A stretch of DNA of 64,000 nucleotides, from the NCBI GenBank assembly GCA_003259005.1, contig QLII01000001.1, positions 2,496,501 through 2,560,500 on the forward strand, in the 5' to 3' direction. This stretch comes from Spirosoma telluris (lineage in GTDB: Bacteria > Bacteroidota > Bacteroidia > Cytophagales > Spirosomataceae). Position 1 is the first letter of the stretch. Each line of letters starts with the position of its first letter. The position numbers and the translations under genes were made by a program. Shown here piece after piece: positions 8,541-18,717 of this stretch. The notes below the pieces were generated by a model, which ran no database searches, was not told the DNA's origin, and was given only the letters and a program-made list of their open reading frames with translations.

Positions 8541-9425
8541 CTATTTCCTCCCCAGCCACAATCCCCCAATAACCAGTCCCGTTCCAGCAACTGTATACAG
8601 CGTGATGGGTTCGCCCATGAGCAGGTACGAATAGGCAAACCCGAAAATAGGGCACAGAAATAGCCATAACGAAGCCCGAATGGCATCCTGACGTACCAGA
8701 TAGAACCACAGTTGTAAAGCCCCTACGGAGACAGGCAAAATCAGCCAGAGTACAGACCCCCAAAAACGCAGATCGTAATGCGAGTTGTTGAAGACCGTTG
8801 GTTCAAGCACAGCAAAAAGTAGGGTAAACGGGAGTAACTGGAAACCACCCAATAACACCTGCCAGCCGTTGATGACCAGATTCGGTAATCGCCACTTGAT
8901 GCCTGCATAATAGACCGTTGCCGCTGATATGGAGACCATTCCAACCAGTAAAATTAGTAGTCCTTCAACCGTGGCATAGCTATTTTGAAGCAGCGGATAG
9001 GTGGCTACACCAACCCCAAGAAGCCCGAGTAACAAGCCGGAAAGTTCATTCCAGCGAGGCATCCGGCGTAGCCAAAGGGCTGATAACAGGGCAATAAACA
9101 ACGGATTGGTGGCCGTAGACAAACTGCCAATCCCCGCTGATACCTGCTTGAGCGCCAAGACGAATGAACCCAGATAAATGGTAGTATTAAGCAGGGCAAA
9201 AATGGCTAACTGACGCCATTCCGTGCCAGTAGGCCAGGCGTTTTGGGGGCGTTGGATTCCATACACAAACAGTAGCATGCCACCACCAGCAATGAAAAAT
9301 CGGACATTAGCCAGAATCAGTGGATGAACGGACTGCACACCAAACTTGGTGGCAACTGAGGCCGAAGCCCAAAGAGCCGCAAACAGAAGGCCAGCCAGCG
9401 TTCCGGCAGGAATGAGTTGTTTCAT
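8541..9425 (-). CDS. EamA/DMT-family transporter
   Basis: 294 aa integral membrane protein with about ten hydrophobic helices in two EamA repeats. The first repeat starts LAGLLFAALWASASVATKFG and the second includes LPVSVGALQLWFYLV and FGFAYSYLLMGEPIT. Glycines and small residues packed in the helices and the closing GTGLVIGGLWLGRK are typical of drug/metabolite transporters (RhaT/YdcZ type). Substrate cannot be read from the sequence. The gene ends 8 bp after an inverted word element. The unknown gene stopping at 9431 lies only 5 bp upstream, so they may be one transcript. Confidence 0.9.
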   Translation of the reverse strand: MKQLIPAGTLAGLLFAALWASASVATKFGVQSVHPLILANVRFFIAGGGMLLFVYGIQRPQNAWPTGTEWRQLAIFALLNTTIYLGSFVLALKQVSAGIGSLSTATNPLFIALLSALWLRRMPRWNELSGLLLGLLGVGVATYPLLQNSYATVEGLLILLVGMVSISAATVYYAGIKWRLPNLVINGWQVLLGGFQLLPFTLLFAVLEPTVFNNSHYDLRFWGSVLWLILPVSVGALQLWFYLVRQDAIRASLWLFLCPIFGFAYSYLLMGEPITLYTVAGTGLVIGGLWLGRK

Positions 9426-9430
9426 AGTGT

Positions 9431-11331
9431 TTACCCTACCAGATAGCCTAATTCGCGCAGTCTACTTCGAAAACGAGGAAGTTGGTCATTCGCAATCAGG
9501 ATACGGAATCCCTCAGCTTTAACCACCATCGTTTTCAAAACTTCATCCTGCGCCAAGGCCCGAATCAGCGGCTGGTTTGTGGGTGATATACGATAGGTTA
9601 CCATATCGGTAACGGCTATTAATGGATCTGCTTTACCAGTCAGTTCATCAAAAAACGCCAGCCAGTTTGGCGGCAGATTTGGGGCGACCGACGTGCAGAA
9701 TAAGCTAATTTTCGACAGGAGTTGCTGTTTAGTTTTACAATCTTTCAGAAACGTAGCGGGCGTGACCCGGAAACGCGTCGGGCTGACGCGTTCGGCATAG
9801 TTAGCCAGAATGGTTTCGGCCACCACATGTTCGGGATCACAGAAAATCAGTAGTGATTGCTCATCAAAACGAAGTTCCTGCGTAGCCGAATTTACTTTGG
9901 GTACGTAGGCTCCAGAGCTTCGACCAAAAATAGTAGCCCCCAGGTTATTGAGTCGCAGATAGCGCAAGCCATCGTAGGCCGAATAATAGTCACTCCCGAA
10001 TTTACCGGTTGGAGCTTCATAGGCGATATCGAGCCAACCTAGCGCGGCAAACAAAAAGAAACCGCCCAGCAGCGTCGGTCGCTCAACAAACAGGTAAGCA
10101 TTGCTCGTTGAGACGTTGTTCCGGTTGATCTGCCCCACTCGCCAGGGCGATTCGGCTTCGTAAATTAGGGTAGTATATTCGCCAGGTCGGCAGGGTTCCA
10201 CCTGCAAATCATGAATCTGCCCATAGGCCAGAACATTTTCGGCCGACACCCACTCGCCCACGGGTAGCCGATTCATCCAGTCGATCAGCGCTTTCTCACC
10301 CTCGTTTTTGTAATTATAAAATCCGATATGCCCGTGGTTTTTCAGGTCATTTAGCAGAAACAGGCTAACGAAGTGCTTTTCAAATCGTTTGTAAAACTGG
10401 CGAAGTGCGTCGAGCGAATCGAGAGTAAGCTGATTCTTTTTCGGTTCGTAGGAAACCAGCATTTGCGCCAAACAGGCGGTGCGGACTAAGGGGAACGTAC
10501 TGTTATCCGGGAAGAACTCTCGTATTCCCAGCAGCTTCCGCATTTTCTTCAGGCCATTGGTTGCCACCTTGCCCGAATTATTGATGGCAATACCATCCTG
10601 CATCCGGTAGGCCAGCATCTTCTGAATTTCCTCAAAAATGATTGTCTCTCCGTCCTCCCACCGCAATAGCCCTGCCCGTGGCTCGGCTACGGCTTTAAGG
10701 TGATAGTTTTCGGGTTGTGGATATACCTGCTGCAGAAACGTTCGGATAGCGGGGGGCCACTCCAGCATAATAATTCCACTCCAGCCATCCCCTTTATGGG
10801 GTAGCAGGTTAAAGTGGCTATCCAGGCTAATCGTACCGTTGTAATAGGCATTGCCGCCCTTCATCACGGTCATTTTTCGGCCAATACTCTGCCCCAGCAC
10901 CTCTGCCGACACCCTCGGAAGCCAGGTTAGCTGTTCCACTGCTCTCTGAATCTCAGGGGGTAAACCAGCCAGAAACAGCCGAAACACATCGGGATCACTA
11001 AAAATAAAGGCAACGCTCCAGACCAGTCGGGCTTTGTTAGCCGTACTGATGTCTGATGCTGTCAGGGCCGTATAAGGCAAATTGAGCGACAGACCGTCGA
11101 GTAAATCCGGATAGTTTTCTACGACCTTGCGGGCATATCTGGCCAGGCCTGCAACCCTTCTTTATGGTAATTCTGATCCAGTGCCTCAATGATGGCTAGC
11201 GGAATTGTCGCCTTTGTTTTCTTGATATACGCTTTCGCAATTTCGCTGGCAATGTTGCTTCGGTTGCGTTCATTGCTGGTATTGCTCTTGATCAGGGCGT
11301 CTAAAGTGCTAATTAGTTCGGGTTGCTCCAT
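9431..11331 (-). CDS. Conserved protein of unknown function behind a SNF2 helicase (frame broken once)
   Basis: About 634 aa once one base is restored near 11146-11149. The N-terminal part (MEQPELISTLDALIKSNTSN...) then joins LARYARKVVENYPDLLDGL and the rest. I do not recognise a catalytic motif. The protein is rich in helices and contains WEDGETIIFEEIQKMLAYRM, a mid-protein NHGHIGFYNYKNEGEKALIDW and a C-terminal MVVKAEGFRILIAND segment that recalls the beta-alpha unit of helicase-conserved C-terminal domains seen in XPB-like or DUF-type partners. It begins 14 bp after the SNF2 helicase stop, so the two are almost certainly co-transcribed. A role as helicase partner is inferred from that alone. 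Confidence 0.7.
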
Positions 11332-11345
11332 GTGTTCGGCTTTGC

Positions 11346-14170
11346 TTATCCCAGCATGAACGCGATATCCGATTCGCTAAACGATTTCAGCGCCGACGCG
11401 TCGGCACCAATAATGGCATTGAACAGTTCGGCTTTCTTCTCCTGTAATTCCAGAATTTTCTCCTCAATGGTTCCCTGCGCAATCATCTTATAGGCAATCA
11501 CTTTCCGCTCCTGACCAATCCGGTGGCTCCGGTCGATCGCCTGATTTTCAGCTGCTTTATTCCACCAGGGATCAAAAATAAAGACCATATCAGCAGCCGT
11601 TAGGTTAAGCCCGGTGCCCCGGTTTTCAACGTCATCAGAAATACCTTACAGGTCGGATCGGTTTGAAATCGCTCCACCAATCGTTGCCGGTCGCGGGTGG
11701 AGCCACTCATGCTCACGTAGTCGATTCCCTGCAAGTCTAACTGCTCGCCGATGCGTTCGAGGGCGGCTAAGTAATTCACAAACACCAGCATTTTGTGGCC
11801 GTTGGCGGCTGCATCAGTCAATTGCTCAACGAGGGTTTCAATTTTGGGTGACTCGATCCGCCCGTCCGATTTGGCTTCGGGAATACTGGCAATCTGACGG
11901 AGTTCGTTAAACGCCTGAAACACAAAAAACTGACTTTGCTCCAGCCCTTTTTCGGCGATCTGCCGCTCAATATTTTCTTTGTAAAAAAGCCGTCGCTGCT
12001 CATAGAACCGGCGTTGTGCATCCGACATCTCAATGTACAGCACCTGCTCAATTTTATCAGGTAGTTCGGTCAGTACATTCTTTTTCAATCGCCGGAGTAA
12101 AAACGGATAAATCTTCTTCCGAAGTTCATTAATAACATCCGGGTCGTTATGCTTCTGAATGGGAATCAGATAGTTATGACTAAACTGATCGACTGAACCA
12201 AACATGGCTGGATTCAGAAACCGGAATAGCGAATAAAGCTCCGACAGGTTATTTTCGATAGGCGTACCACTCAGCGCCAGCCGATGTTTAGCCTGGAGAA
12301 GCACCACCGCCCGACTCGCCTGTGACTGGACGTTCTTGATATTTTGCGATTCGTCCAGAATGACATAAAAGAATTCCCGTTCCCGAAATTTCTCGATGTC
12401 GTTCCGCAGCAGGGCATAGGTCGTAAAAATAAGGTGATGCTGGCAGGCTTCCTCCAGATCCCGATGATCGGCGTAGTAGGTGTAGGTAAACAGGTTGGGG
12501 TTGAATCGTTCCACTTCCTTCTGCCAGTTGAATAGCAGGCTTTTGGGCATGACCACTAGTGTAGGAAGTGTTTCTTTCGGGTAAAACCGGGACAATAACG
12601 TAATGGTTTGCAGGGTTTTACCCAAACCCATATCATCAGCCAGACAGCCGTTCAGGTGGTATTCATGCAGGTGTTCGAGCCACTGAACACCCCGTTCCTG
12701 GTAGGGACGAAGCGTTGCCTGTACTGACGCTAGACGGGGTTTCTTTCCGGACAAGTCATTGAAGCCCGTAAAAAACGTGCGTGACTTCTGGAAGGTTGCT
12801 TCGGCAACGGCACCTTCCAGCAGATCTTCGGCCAATGGCAGATCGAAAAATGAGAGTTTGACTTTGTCTTTTTTGCTTTTCTGAAAAAGCCGCTCGAGTT
12901 TTCGAATGTAGGTTTCGTTGACCAGTGCGTGACTACCATCGGACAATTGCACGTATCGTTGCTGGTTATACTGCCGAATCACATCGAGCAAACTAAGTTG
13001 CTGATCGCCAAAGCTAACGGTGGCATCGCCTTCCAGAAAGTCGATCCCATGACTCAGGCTCAGATTCAGCCGGGGCGGATAGGTGCTGATTCGATACTGC
13101 TTTAGTTTTTCGGCTCCAAACAACTGAAAGGTTTCGAGCAACTGGGGGAGTTCCTGATAAATAAACGCACCAGCCACATCCTCAGGCAATACAAACAGAT
13201 TCCCCTCCACAATGTATTGCCCCTGCGATTTTCGGCGACCTTTTTCTTTAACTGTATGCTTTTCAATCAATTGACTAACCGTATCGACCAGGCGAATCAG
13301 GGGTTGTCGTTCAACAATCCTGACCGAAATGGTTCGTTCGAGCGGGTTAATATCCGCGTATCGGTACAAATCAAACTCATCTAAAAACCCCGCATCGGTC
13401 TGCGGAAGCTGTTGAGTTACCCGCACATAGAGGGATTGATCGGCGTCAATTTTCTCAAAAATCAGACACGGCTGGGCCAGAATTGGCTCCGTACCGGTTG
13501 TCAGCAAGCGATAATCGTCGTACTCGACCTGAAGATTATCGATATTCGATAGGGCCAGTGAAAGGTATTTGGTCAGATCGGCTATGGCCAGGGAGGTATC
13601 AAACAGCGGAATCCGATTGAAGGCCGGGCCCACTTCGTTCACTTCAATGACCCGCCCCTCCGACAGCACATGCCGTTCGTTAATCAGCAGAAAATCATCT
13701 TCATAGAGGCCATCGACCAACAGGCGAACCCTGGCATCGAGCCGTTGTTCATTTGGCTTTTCTACATCGCCTGTATCTGCGTTTGATTTAATCTCAAGCC
13801 GCAACTCACCGGGTTCATTGCCAAACGTAATGGGTCGCTGCCGCTCGTCAATCACAACCGGGCAATGGCGCACATAATCGAGCAGGTAATCGTACTGGTG
13901 CAAATACAACTGTGCTGATGGATTCTCCCAGTCAATAACAAATCCGTTGCGTTCGTGAAGTTGTTGCAGAGCCCGAAGCAGGTTTCTCAAGGCTCCACTA
14001 TAGCTCTGATAATCGGGCTCTACAGCTTCTCCCCGCTCGTTAAGAAGTCGGATGTAGCTCCCATCTGCATCGAAACAAAGTTGTACACGCAAGGCTTCAA
14101 CTTTGGCAGATGGCGCAAACTGGGAGGTTATAGGATGCCGACGAAACTGATCGAAGAGCGATTGAGCCAT
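11346..14170 (-). CDS. SNF2-family DEAD/DEAH-box helicase (frame broken once)
   Basis: About 941 aa. ATG 14170 ([20 protein letters not shown]) is preferred to 14188. The long N-terminal half is poorly defined and Bacteroidota-typical. The SNF2 ATPase starts with [14 protein letters not shown] and carries Walker [13 protein letters not shown], Walker [12 protein letters not shown], motif [22 protein letters not shown], and helicase C with [19 protein letters not shown] and [16 protein letters not shown]. The frame breaks at 11617-11620: restoring one G (GGGG to GGGGG) yields [20 protein letters not shown], the canonical motif V region. It is a double-stranded-DNA translocase or remodeller. 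With the downstream unknown gene it forms a two-gene unit. Confidence 0.92.
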
Positions 14171-14213
14171 GAAGTGAATGTGGGGCAATGGGTAAGGCTA
14201 GAATAGCGCAAGC

Positions 14214-14567
14214 CTATAGTTTACGCATACGTACTTTCTTCGCCGTCACTACAGTGAACGAATTAATCAATTTATCGTCGTATTCTCGTATTGTTTTCAA
14301 AATAACTTGCCCTTTCTCTTCAGTTGTTGTTCGGGGCAGCCGATAGAATAAAATTCCACTGTGAATGTGGCCTTTCTGAAAATGCAGTTTACCAAAGTCG
14401 CTATCACCCGTTACTAACACAGTAGCAGACGACACGGCTGATTTAAGCACTGTTTCATCAGCCACACCACTTTGTGTTTCCTGAATAGAGACTACATCAT
14501 AGCCTTCTGAGCGCAATAAACGAATAACTCTACTTTCTACATTTTCATCAGCAAGCAACTTTATCAT
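14214..14567 (-). CDS. PIN-like DUF5615 protein, probable toxin
   Basis: 117 aa. The opening MIKLLADENVESRVIRLLRS and the acidic positions in SVADETVLKSA-like and VTGDSDFGKLHF segments match the DUF5615 branch of PIN-fold nucleases, with Asp/Glu residues at the expected metal-binding places (D7, E8, D55, D57 approximately). Its start overlaps the stop of the upstream DUF433 gene by 4 bp (ATGA), typical of translational coupling. The pair is the common DUF433/DUF5615 toxin-antitoxin-like arrangement. Activity has to be inferred: the C-terminal KVRMRKL tail is basic, fitting RNA contact. Confidence 0.85.
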   Translation of the reverse strand: MIKLLADENVESRVIRLLRSEGYDVVSIQETQSGVADETVLKSAVSSATVLVTGDSDFGKLHFQKGHIHSGILFYRLPRTTTEEKGQVILKTIREYDDKLINSFTVVTAKKVRMRKL

Positions 14568-14815
14568 GCTACTAACTTACGACTTCGTTTGCCGTGTACA
14601 GTATGAGCTGCAAACCGCAAGCAAGCATAAATGGCCTCACGAGTAAGATGGGGATAATCTTCCAGTATCTCATCAACACTTTCGCCATATCCCAATTTTT
14701 CAACAATTAACTCAACTGTAATTCGGGTGCCTTTGACGATGGGCTTACCAACCATAATAGCAGGGTCGGCGGTGATATAATCCTGCCATTTTACGTCTAT
14801 CATCATTCTATTCAT
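14564..14815 (-). CDS. DUF433 protein, probable antitoxin
   Basis: 83 aa. The segment ITADPAIMVGKPIVKGTRIT followed by EKLGYGESVDEILEDYPHL and REAIYACLRFA is the DUF433 winged-helix-like domain. Such proteins are usually encoded immediately before DUF5615 PIN-like proteins and are thought to neutralise them and bind their own promoter. It lies 18 bp after the restored nadE stop in the opposite sense of transcription order: nadE is downstream, so read-through from this module could reach... the other direction is excluded because all three genes run leftward and nadE is upstream. Confidence 0.85.
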   Translation of the reverse strand: MNRMMIDVKWQDYITADPAIMVGKPIVKGTRITVELIVEKLGYGESVDEILEDYPHLTREAIYACLRFAAHTVHGKRSRKLVA

Positions 14816-14833
14816 GTTTATGCAAAGATACCA

Positions 14834-16917
14834 CTAAAACCCAATCTTACCCTTACGCCCATTGGGCTTCTGTTCGTTAGCCCAGTCGCGCATGTCGGCC
14901 AGTTCTTTCTCGAAACCACCCGACAGGATTGGGAAACGGCACCACGAACGGGGTCGAGGTTGTGGTCGTCGAGGTGGAAGGAAGGGGCGTAGCGTTCGCG
15001 CTTCCATTGGTTACGGCTCCAGAGTTTGAAAAAGCGTTCAACCCAGACCAGCAACTTCTCCCGATCATAACGGCCTGCGTACCGAACTTCGACAAGCTTC
15101 AACACCTCTACCGGCGGTTGCTTGTCTCGGATGGCGGCTTCTTCAATCGAATTCAGCACATCGTAGGCCATCAGGTCGTCTTCGTCAGTTTGCTTTTTGT
15201 CTAGCGGACGAAGCTCGGCAGTGGGTTGGAGATTGTTAACGGCGTGCAACCCCTTCACTTTGATTAAGTGATCGGATGCCGTTGGCTCCATCACCGAACC
15301 GGTCCGGTCGGCGGGGGTCGATTCGTTTTTCACGTTCAGGCCAACGGTTTCCAGCCAACGCAGCCAGCCCCGTAAAAAATGCTTGTCGATGCCGGTGATG
15401 GGTGAAATACTGCCTGCCGTGTCGCCATCCATGGTCGCATACCCAACAGCCGCTTCGGAGCGGTTTGAGGTACTCAGTAGTAAGGCATTGTTCAGGTTCG
15501 CCATCATCCAGATACCAGGAGCCCGCACCCGTGCCTGAATATTTTGTAGTGCCAGATCGTCCGTATCCCAGGAGAGTTTCCGGCCTAACTGGGCTTCAAT
15601 CAGCCCTCGATAGGTTTCAACCAGTCCATTGATGTTGATATTCATGAAGGTTGCTCCAATGTCGTCGGCCAGTTCTTTAGCGGAATTAAACGTATCGTCC
15701 GACGAGTTTTCGGTACCCTGATACATTACCGTCAGCAGTTTACCGACCATTGCTTCGGGTGATTCGCACTGCTGAATCGCTTTTATGTAACTAAGCTTTT
15801 TCTTGACGCCCTCCAGACCCAGGTTCTGCACGGCCATCCGAATCATTAGGAAAACAAGGGCGGCAATAGCCGACGAATCAGCTCCTCCACTCAATGACAA
15901 AACGTAGCCCTGCGAACGACTCTTCCGCAGGTAATCGAACAGTCCCAGCGCTACTGCCCTGGCAAATTCTTCTTCTTTCAAAGCACCACCCCGCTCCCAG
16001 GCTTCGAGTTCGGCTTTCTGAATAACAGGCGCAATATCAGGCCAGTCGAACCGATCGGATACGCGCAGGTTCGGATAAGCAAGGGCAATATTGCCGCGAT
16101 TTTGTGTTTGATTCAGGCGAGTCGCTTCCACATCGACTACCGCCGGAACAATCAGAAAATCCTCATAACTCAGGCGCGGCCCCGACACCAGCAGTTCACC
16201 ATTAGAAGCCACCATCGCATCGCCATCGTAAATCATCCGACCGGCTTCATTGCCCAGCATGTTGCTATACACATAACTGACCCCAAACGCCCGCGACGCA
16301 TCGACCACAAACCGTTCGCGCACCTGCGATTTCAGGAAGGCGAAATGGCTGGCGGTCGGGTTCAGGATAATATCAATACCCCGTTCATACAACATGCGGC
16401 CCGGCCGGTTGGCTACCCAGGCATCTTCACAAATCTCGAACCCAACCCGAATACCCGACAAATCGAACACCAGATCCCCAAATGGATACGAGAAATCGCC
16501 GATTTTGATCTCATCCCGCACATAGGGATTCCAGGGCTGGAACCAGCGAGTTTCGTAGTGGACGCCATTATTGGCCAGGTTCTGTTTGACGGCAAAGCCC
16601 AGAATACGCTTGTTTGCAATCAGACAGGCCGTGTCATAGGTGCGGTTATTATGGCGAAGGGGTAGCCCAACAGCCACAGCGATGTCGTTGGTGTATTGAA
16701 CAATGTCGAGCAGGGAAGCAATGGATTGATCGATGGTGTTCTGAGCAAAAAACGCATCCTCACAACCGTATCCAGAAATACACAACTCGGTCAGACACAG
16801 CAGACTCACATTCTGTCGTTGGGCTTCCTCAATGGCATTGATAATATTCTGTTTGTTGTGTTCCCAGGCAAGCGGGATTTGATTCAGGACACCAGCGGCT
16901 ATTTTAAGGAGTTTCAT
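14834..16917 (-). CDS. nadE: Glutamine-dependent NAD+ synthetase (frame broken near the C-terminus)
   Basis: About 694 aa. Makes NAD+ from deamido-NAD+, ATP and glutamine. The N-terminal nitrilase-type glutaminase shows the Glu-Lys-Cys triad: Glu in LLCLTELCISGYG, Lys in FAVKQNLANNGVHYE and Cys in VGFEICEDAWV. The C-terminal synthetase has the PP-loop LSLSGGADSSAIAAL. ATG 16917 (MKLLKIAAGVLNQIPLAWE) is chosen because the longer frame starts inside a repeat arm. One G/C is missing at 14950-14953. Restoring it replaces the odd tail with DPRSWCRFPILSGGFEKELA and a stop at 14834-14836, the normal family ending; otherwise the frame runs to 14818. It is an essential gene in most bacteria, so a real frameshift here is unlikely. 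Confidence 0.93.
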
Positions 16918-16926
16918 GGAATACAA

Positions 16927-16961
16927 TGAGTGATTGAGCGAATGAGAGATTGAGCGAATAG
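16927..16961. repeat. Single arm of class GAATGAGCGAATGATTGAG
   Basis: The stretch strings GAGTGATTGAGCGAAT and GAGAGATTGAGCGAAT, two direct copies of the word seen in both arms at 3521-3606. No full facing arm is present, only a short GCTCAA at about 16981. It lies 10 bp before the nadE start. Confidence 0.5.
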
Positions 16962-17148
16962 TCCAAAATGACAATGGGTTGCTCAAGGCTCAAGGCCATA
17001 TGAACTATATTTCTGCAAGGATAACAAAGATGGGGCGAAAATAGATTTTGTGAAGCCAAGTCAGGAGAATTAGGTCCATTCTGGTACTTCATATTAGTCC
17101 AATAGCGAAGTGTCACATAGACTTAGTAAAATTCTATTTAGCAGCGCA

Positions 17149-17889
17149 CTACTTCGTCAGTAAGGCAGGATTTTCTGCCAGCAACCGCATTCGGTAGGCA
17201 TTCATAGCCGTGCGGCCAAGCTGGTTTACGAGTCGGTAGTTGACTACGACGCCAACGGCGGCCCCGATACCCGGAATCAACTGTGCCATTTTAGCCAGAT
17301 CAATATAATCGCGGTATTCCTGCTGAAACGTGAGCCAGTCGAACTGGTTAATGTCTTCGGGTAATTCGCGGCTATGTTGGGGCCAGTTGGCAATGTATTG
17401 ATAGATAACCTGCCGACGCTCCTGACTCGAAAAGGCCAACTGAAACACATAAAGAATGAACACCCGCTCACGGTAATCACTAACAGAGAATCCGTAGAGC
17501 CCCGCAATCTCAAACAGCATTTTCATTTTCAGACCAAGTAATATCGGGAAATCGGCCATGCTGAGCCAGAAACCACCCGCTCCCGTAACACCCCCTTCGG
17601 CGGCACTTGTTTTTCGATAAAAATCAATTCGTTTCGCCACAGCCGAATCGCGCTGAGCAATTGTTTCGCCAATGACGGGTGTACGTGTAAGGAACTCAGC
17701 TCCAAATAAAACGGCCCGCGTCATTTGCTTGATCGTGGCCGTAATGACGGCATGTACGCGATCAGGAATGATGCGATTAATCCGGTGCTGGAGCGACGTA
17801 GAGAGCCGCCCAAAGGCCGAAGGGGGCTTTTGCATGGCCTGTTGCCAGCGGGTCAACTCATTGCGAACGGCTTGTTCATAAGCGGTCAT
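17149..17889 (-). CDS. EcsC-family protein
   Basis: 246 aa. The family signature is the amphipathic glycine-rich stretch TSAAEGGVTGAGGFWLSMAD followed by FPILLGLKMKMLFEIAGLYG and the C-terminal LIPGIGAAVGVVVNYRLVNQ. EcsC proteins accompany ABC transporters in Firmicutes; in Bacteroidota they occur alone, as here, and the role is unknown. The hydrophobic segments suggest peripheral membrane association. It is flanked by an unremarkable 230-bp gap to nadE and diverges from the L,D-transpeptidase at 17998. Confidence 0.85.
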   Translation of the reverse strand: MTAYEQAVRNELTRWQQAMQKPPSAFGRLSTSLQHRINRIIPDRVHAVITATIKQMTRAVLFGAEFLTRTPVIGETIAQRDSAVAKRIDFYRKTSAAEGGVTGAGGFWLSMADFPILLGLKMKMLFEIAGLYGFSVSDYRERVFILYVFQLAFSSQERRQVIYQYIANWPQHSRELPEDINQFDWLTFQQEYRDYIDLAKMAQLIPGIGAAVGVVVNYRLVNQLGRTAMNAYRMRLLAENPALLTK

Positions 17890-17997
17890 ACAGCAATTAT
17901 TTTAGAGAAAAGTAGTATCTTCATCGAATTAAAATACCTATGAGTCTGTTGTCATAATACGTCCTCATAAACCTACTAAACACACTTATTTGTCGGT

Positions 17998-18717
17998 ATG
18001 AAGAATGTTCTTTTGCTTCTGGTTGGTTTGACAATTGTTTATTTTGCCACCACCGGATCCAAACCTATTCGTAACGTTGCAGTTGCCTCTCCCATCTCAG
18101 TCTCTAAAACGGTAAAATCTGTTGGCCGTCTTGCTATATATGATGAGCTTAACCTGAGTCAGACGGGCTTACAGCGGTCTGTTTTCGAGTACGCACTGCG
18201 CGGCTGGCAAAAAATAGATACCGCTAAGTCAATGTTGACGATTGTCGATTTGAGTCAGCCATCAACCCATAAACGGCTATATGTTGTCGATTTGTTCAAC
18301 AAGAAGCTGGTATTTAACACCTATGTTGCCCACGGTCGTAACTCCGGCGATTTAACTGCCAATCAATTTTCGAATACCCAATCGTCGTTCCAGAGTAGTT
18401 TAGGGTTTTATCAAACGCTTAACACCTACATGGGCAAACACGGCTTGTCGCTGCAATTGAAAGGCCTGGAAAAAGGGTTCAACGACAACGTTTATAACCG
18501 GAATATTGTCCTGCACGGTGCCGATTACGTTTGCGAAGATATCATCCGCAAAACCGGGCGACTGGGTCGTAGTCAGGGTTGCCCGGCTGTACCCTATGCC
18601 GATTCGAAAGGTATCATCCAGGCGGTTAAAGGGGGCTCTTGTCTGTTTGTATACGCCCCCAATCCCGATTACCTGAAGCAGTCGACTTATTTGTCCAGCG
18701 CATATACGTCCTTATAA
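17998..18717 (+). CDS. Murein L,D-transpeptidase catalytic-domain protein (YkuD_2 type)
   Basis: 239 aa. An N-terminal membrane or signal segment (MKNVLLLLVGLTIVYFATTG) exports it. The catalytic part contains LTIVDLSQPSTHKRLYVVDL, the substrate-side VAHGRNSGDLTANQFSN, the His motif VLHGADYVCED and the nucleophile motif GRSQGCPAVPY (Ser-x-Gly-Cys). This is the variant of the YkuD catalytic site found in the Bacteroidota-rich family of about 200-240 aa. It probably forms or edits peptidoglycan cross-links or lipoprotein anchors in the periplasm. Its last 31 bp overlap the end of the convergent, unrelated-length L,D-transpeptidase. Confidence 0.88.
   Translation: MKNVLLLLVGLTIVYFATTGSKPIRNVAVASPISVSKTVKSVGRLAIYDELNLSQTGLQRSVFEYALRGWQKIDTAKSMLTIVDLSQPSTHKRLYVVDLFNKKLVFNTYVAHGRNSGDLTANQFSNTQSSFQSSLGFYQTLNTYMGKHGLSLQLKGLEKGFNDNVYNRNIVLHGADYVCEDIIRKTGRLGRSQGCPAVPYADSKGIIQAVKGGSCLFVYAPNPDYLKQSTYLSSAYTSL

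Noticed and set aside
16102..16665. 187-residue open frame on the plus strand opposite nadE
   Set aside because: It lies entirely antisense to a well-supported nadE and has no recognisable family or promoter; the composition looks like a complementary shadow.
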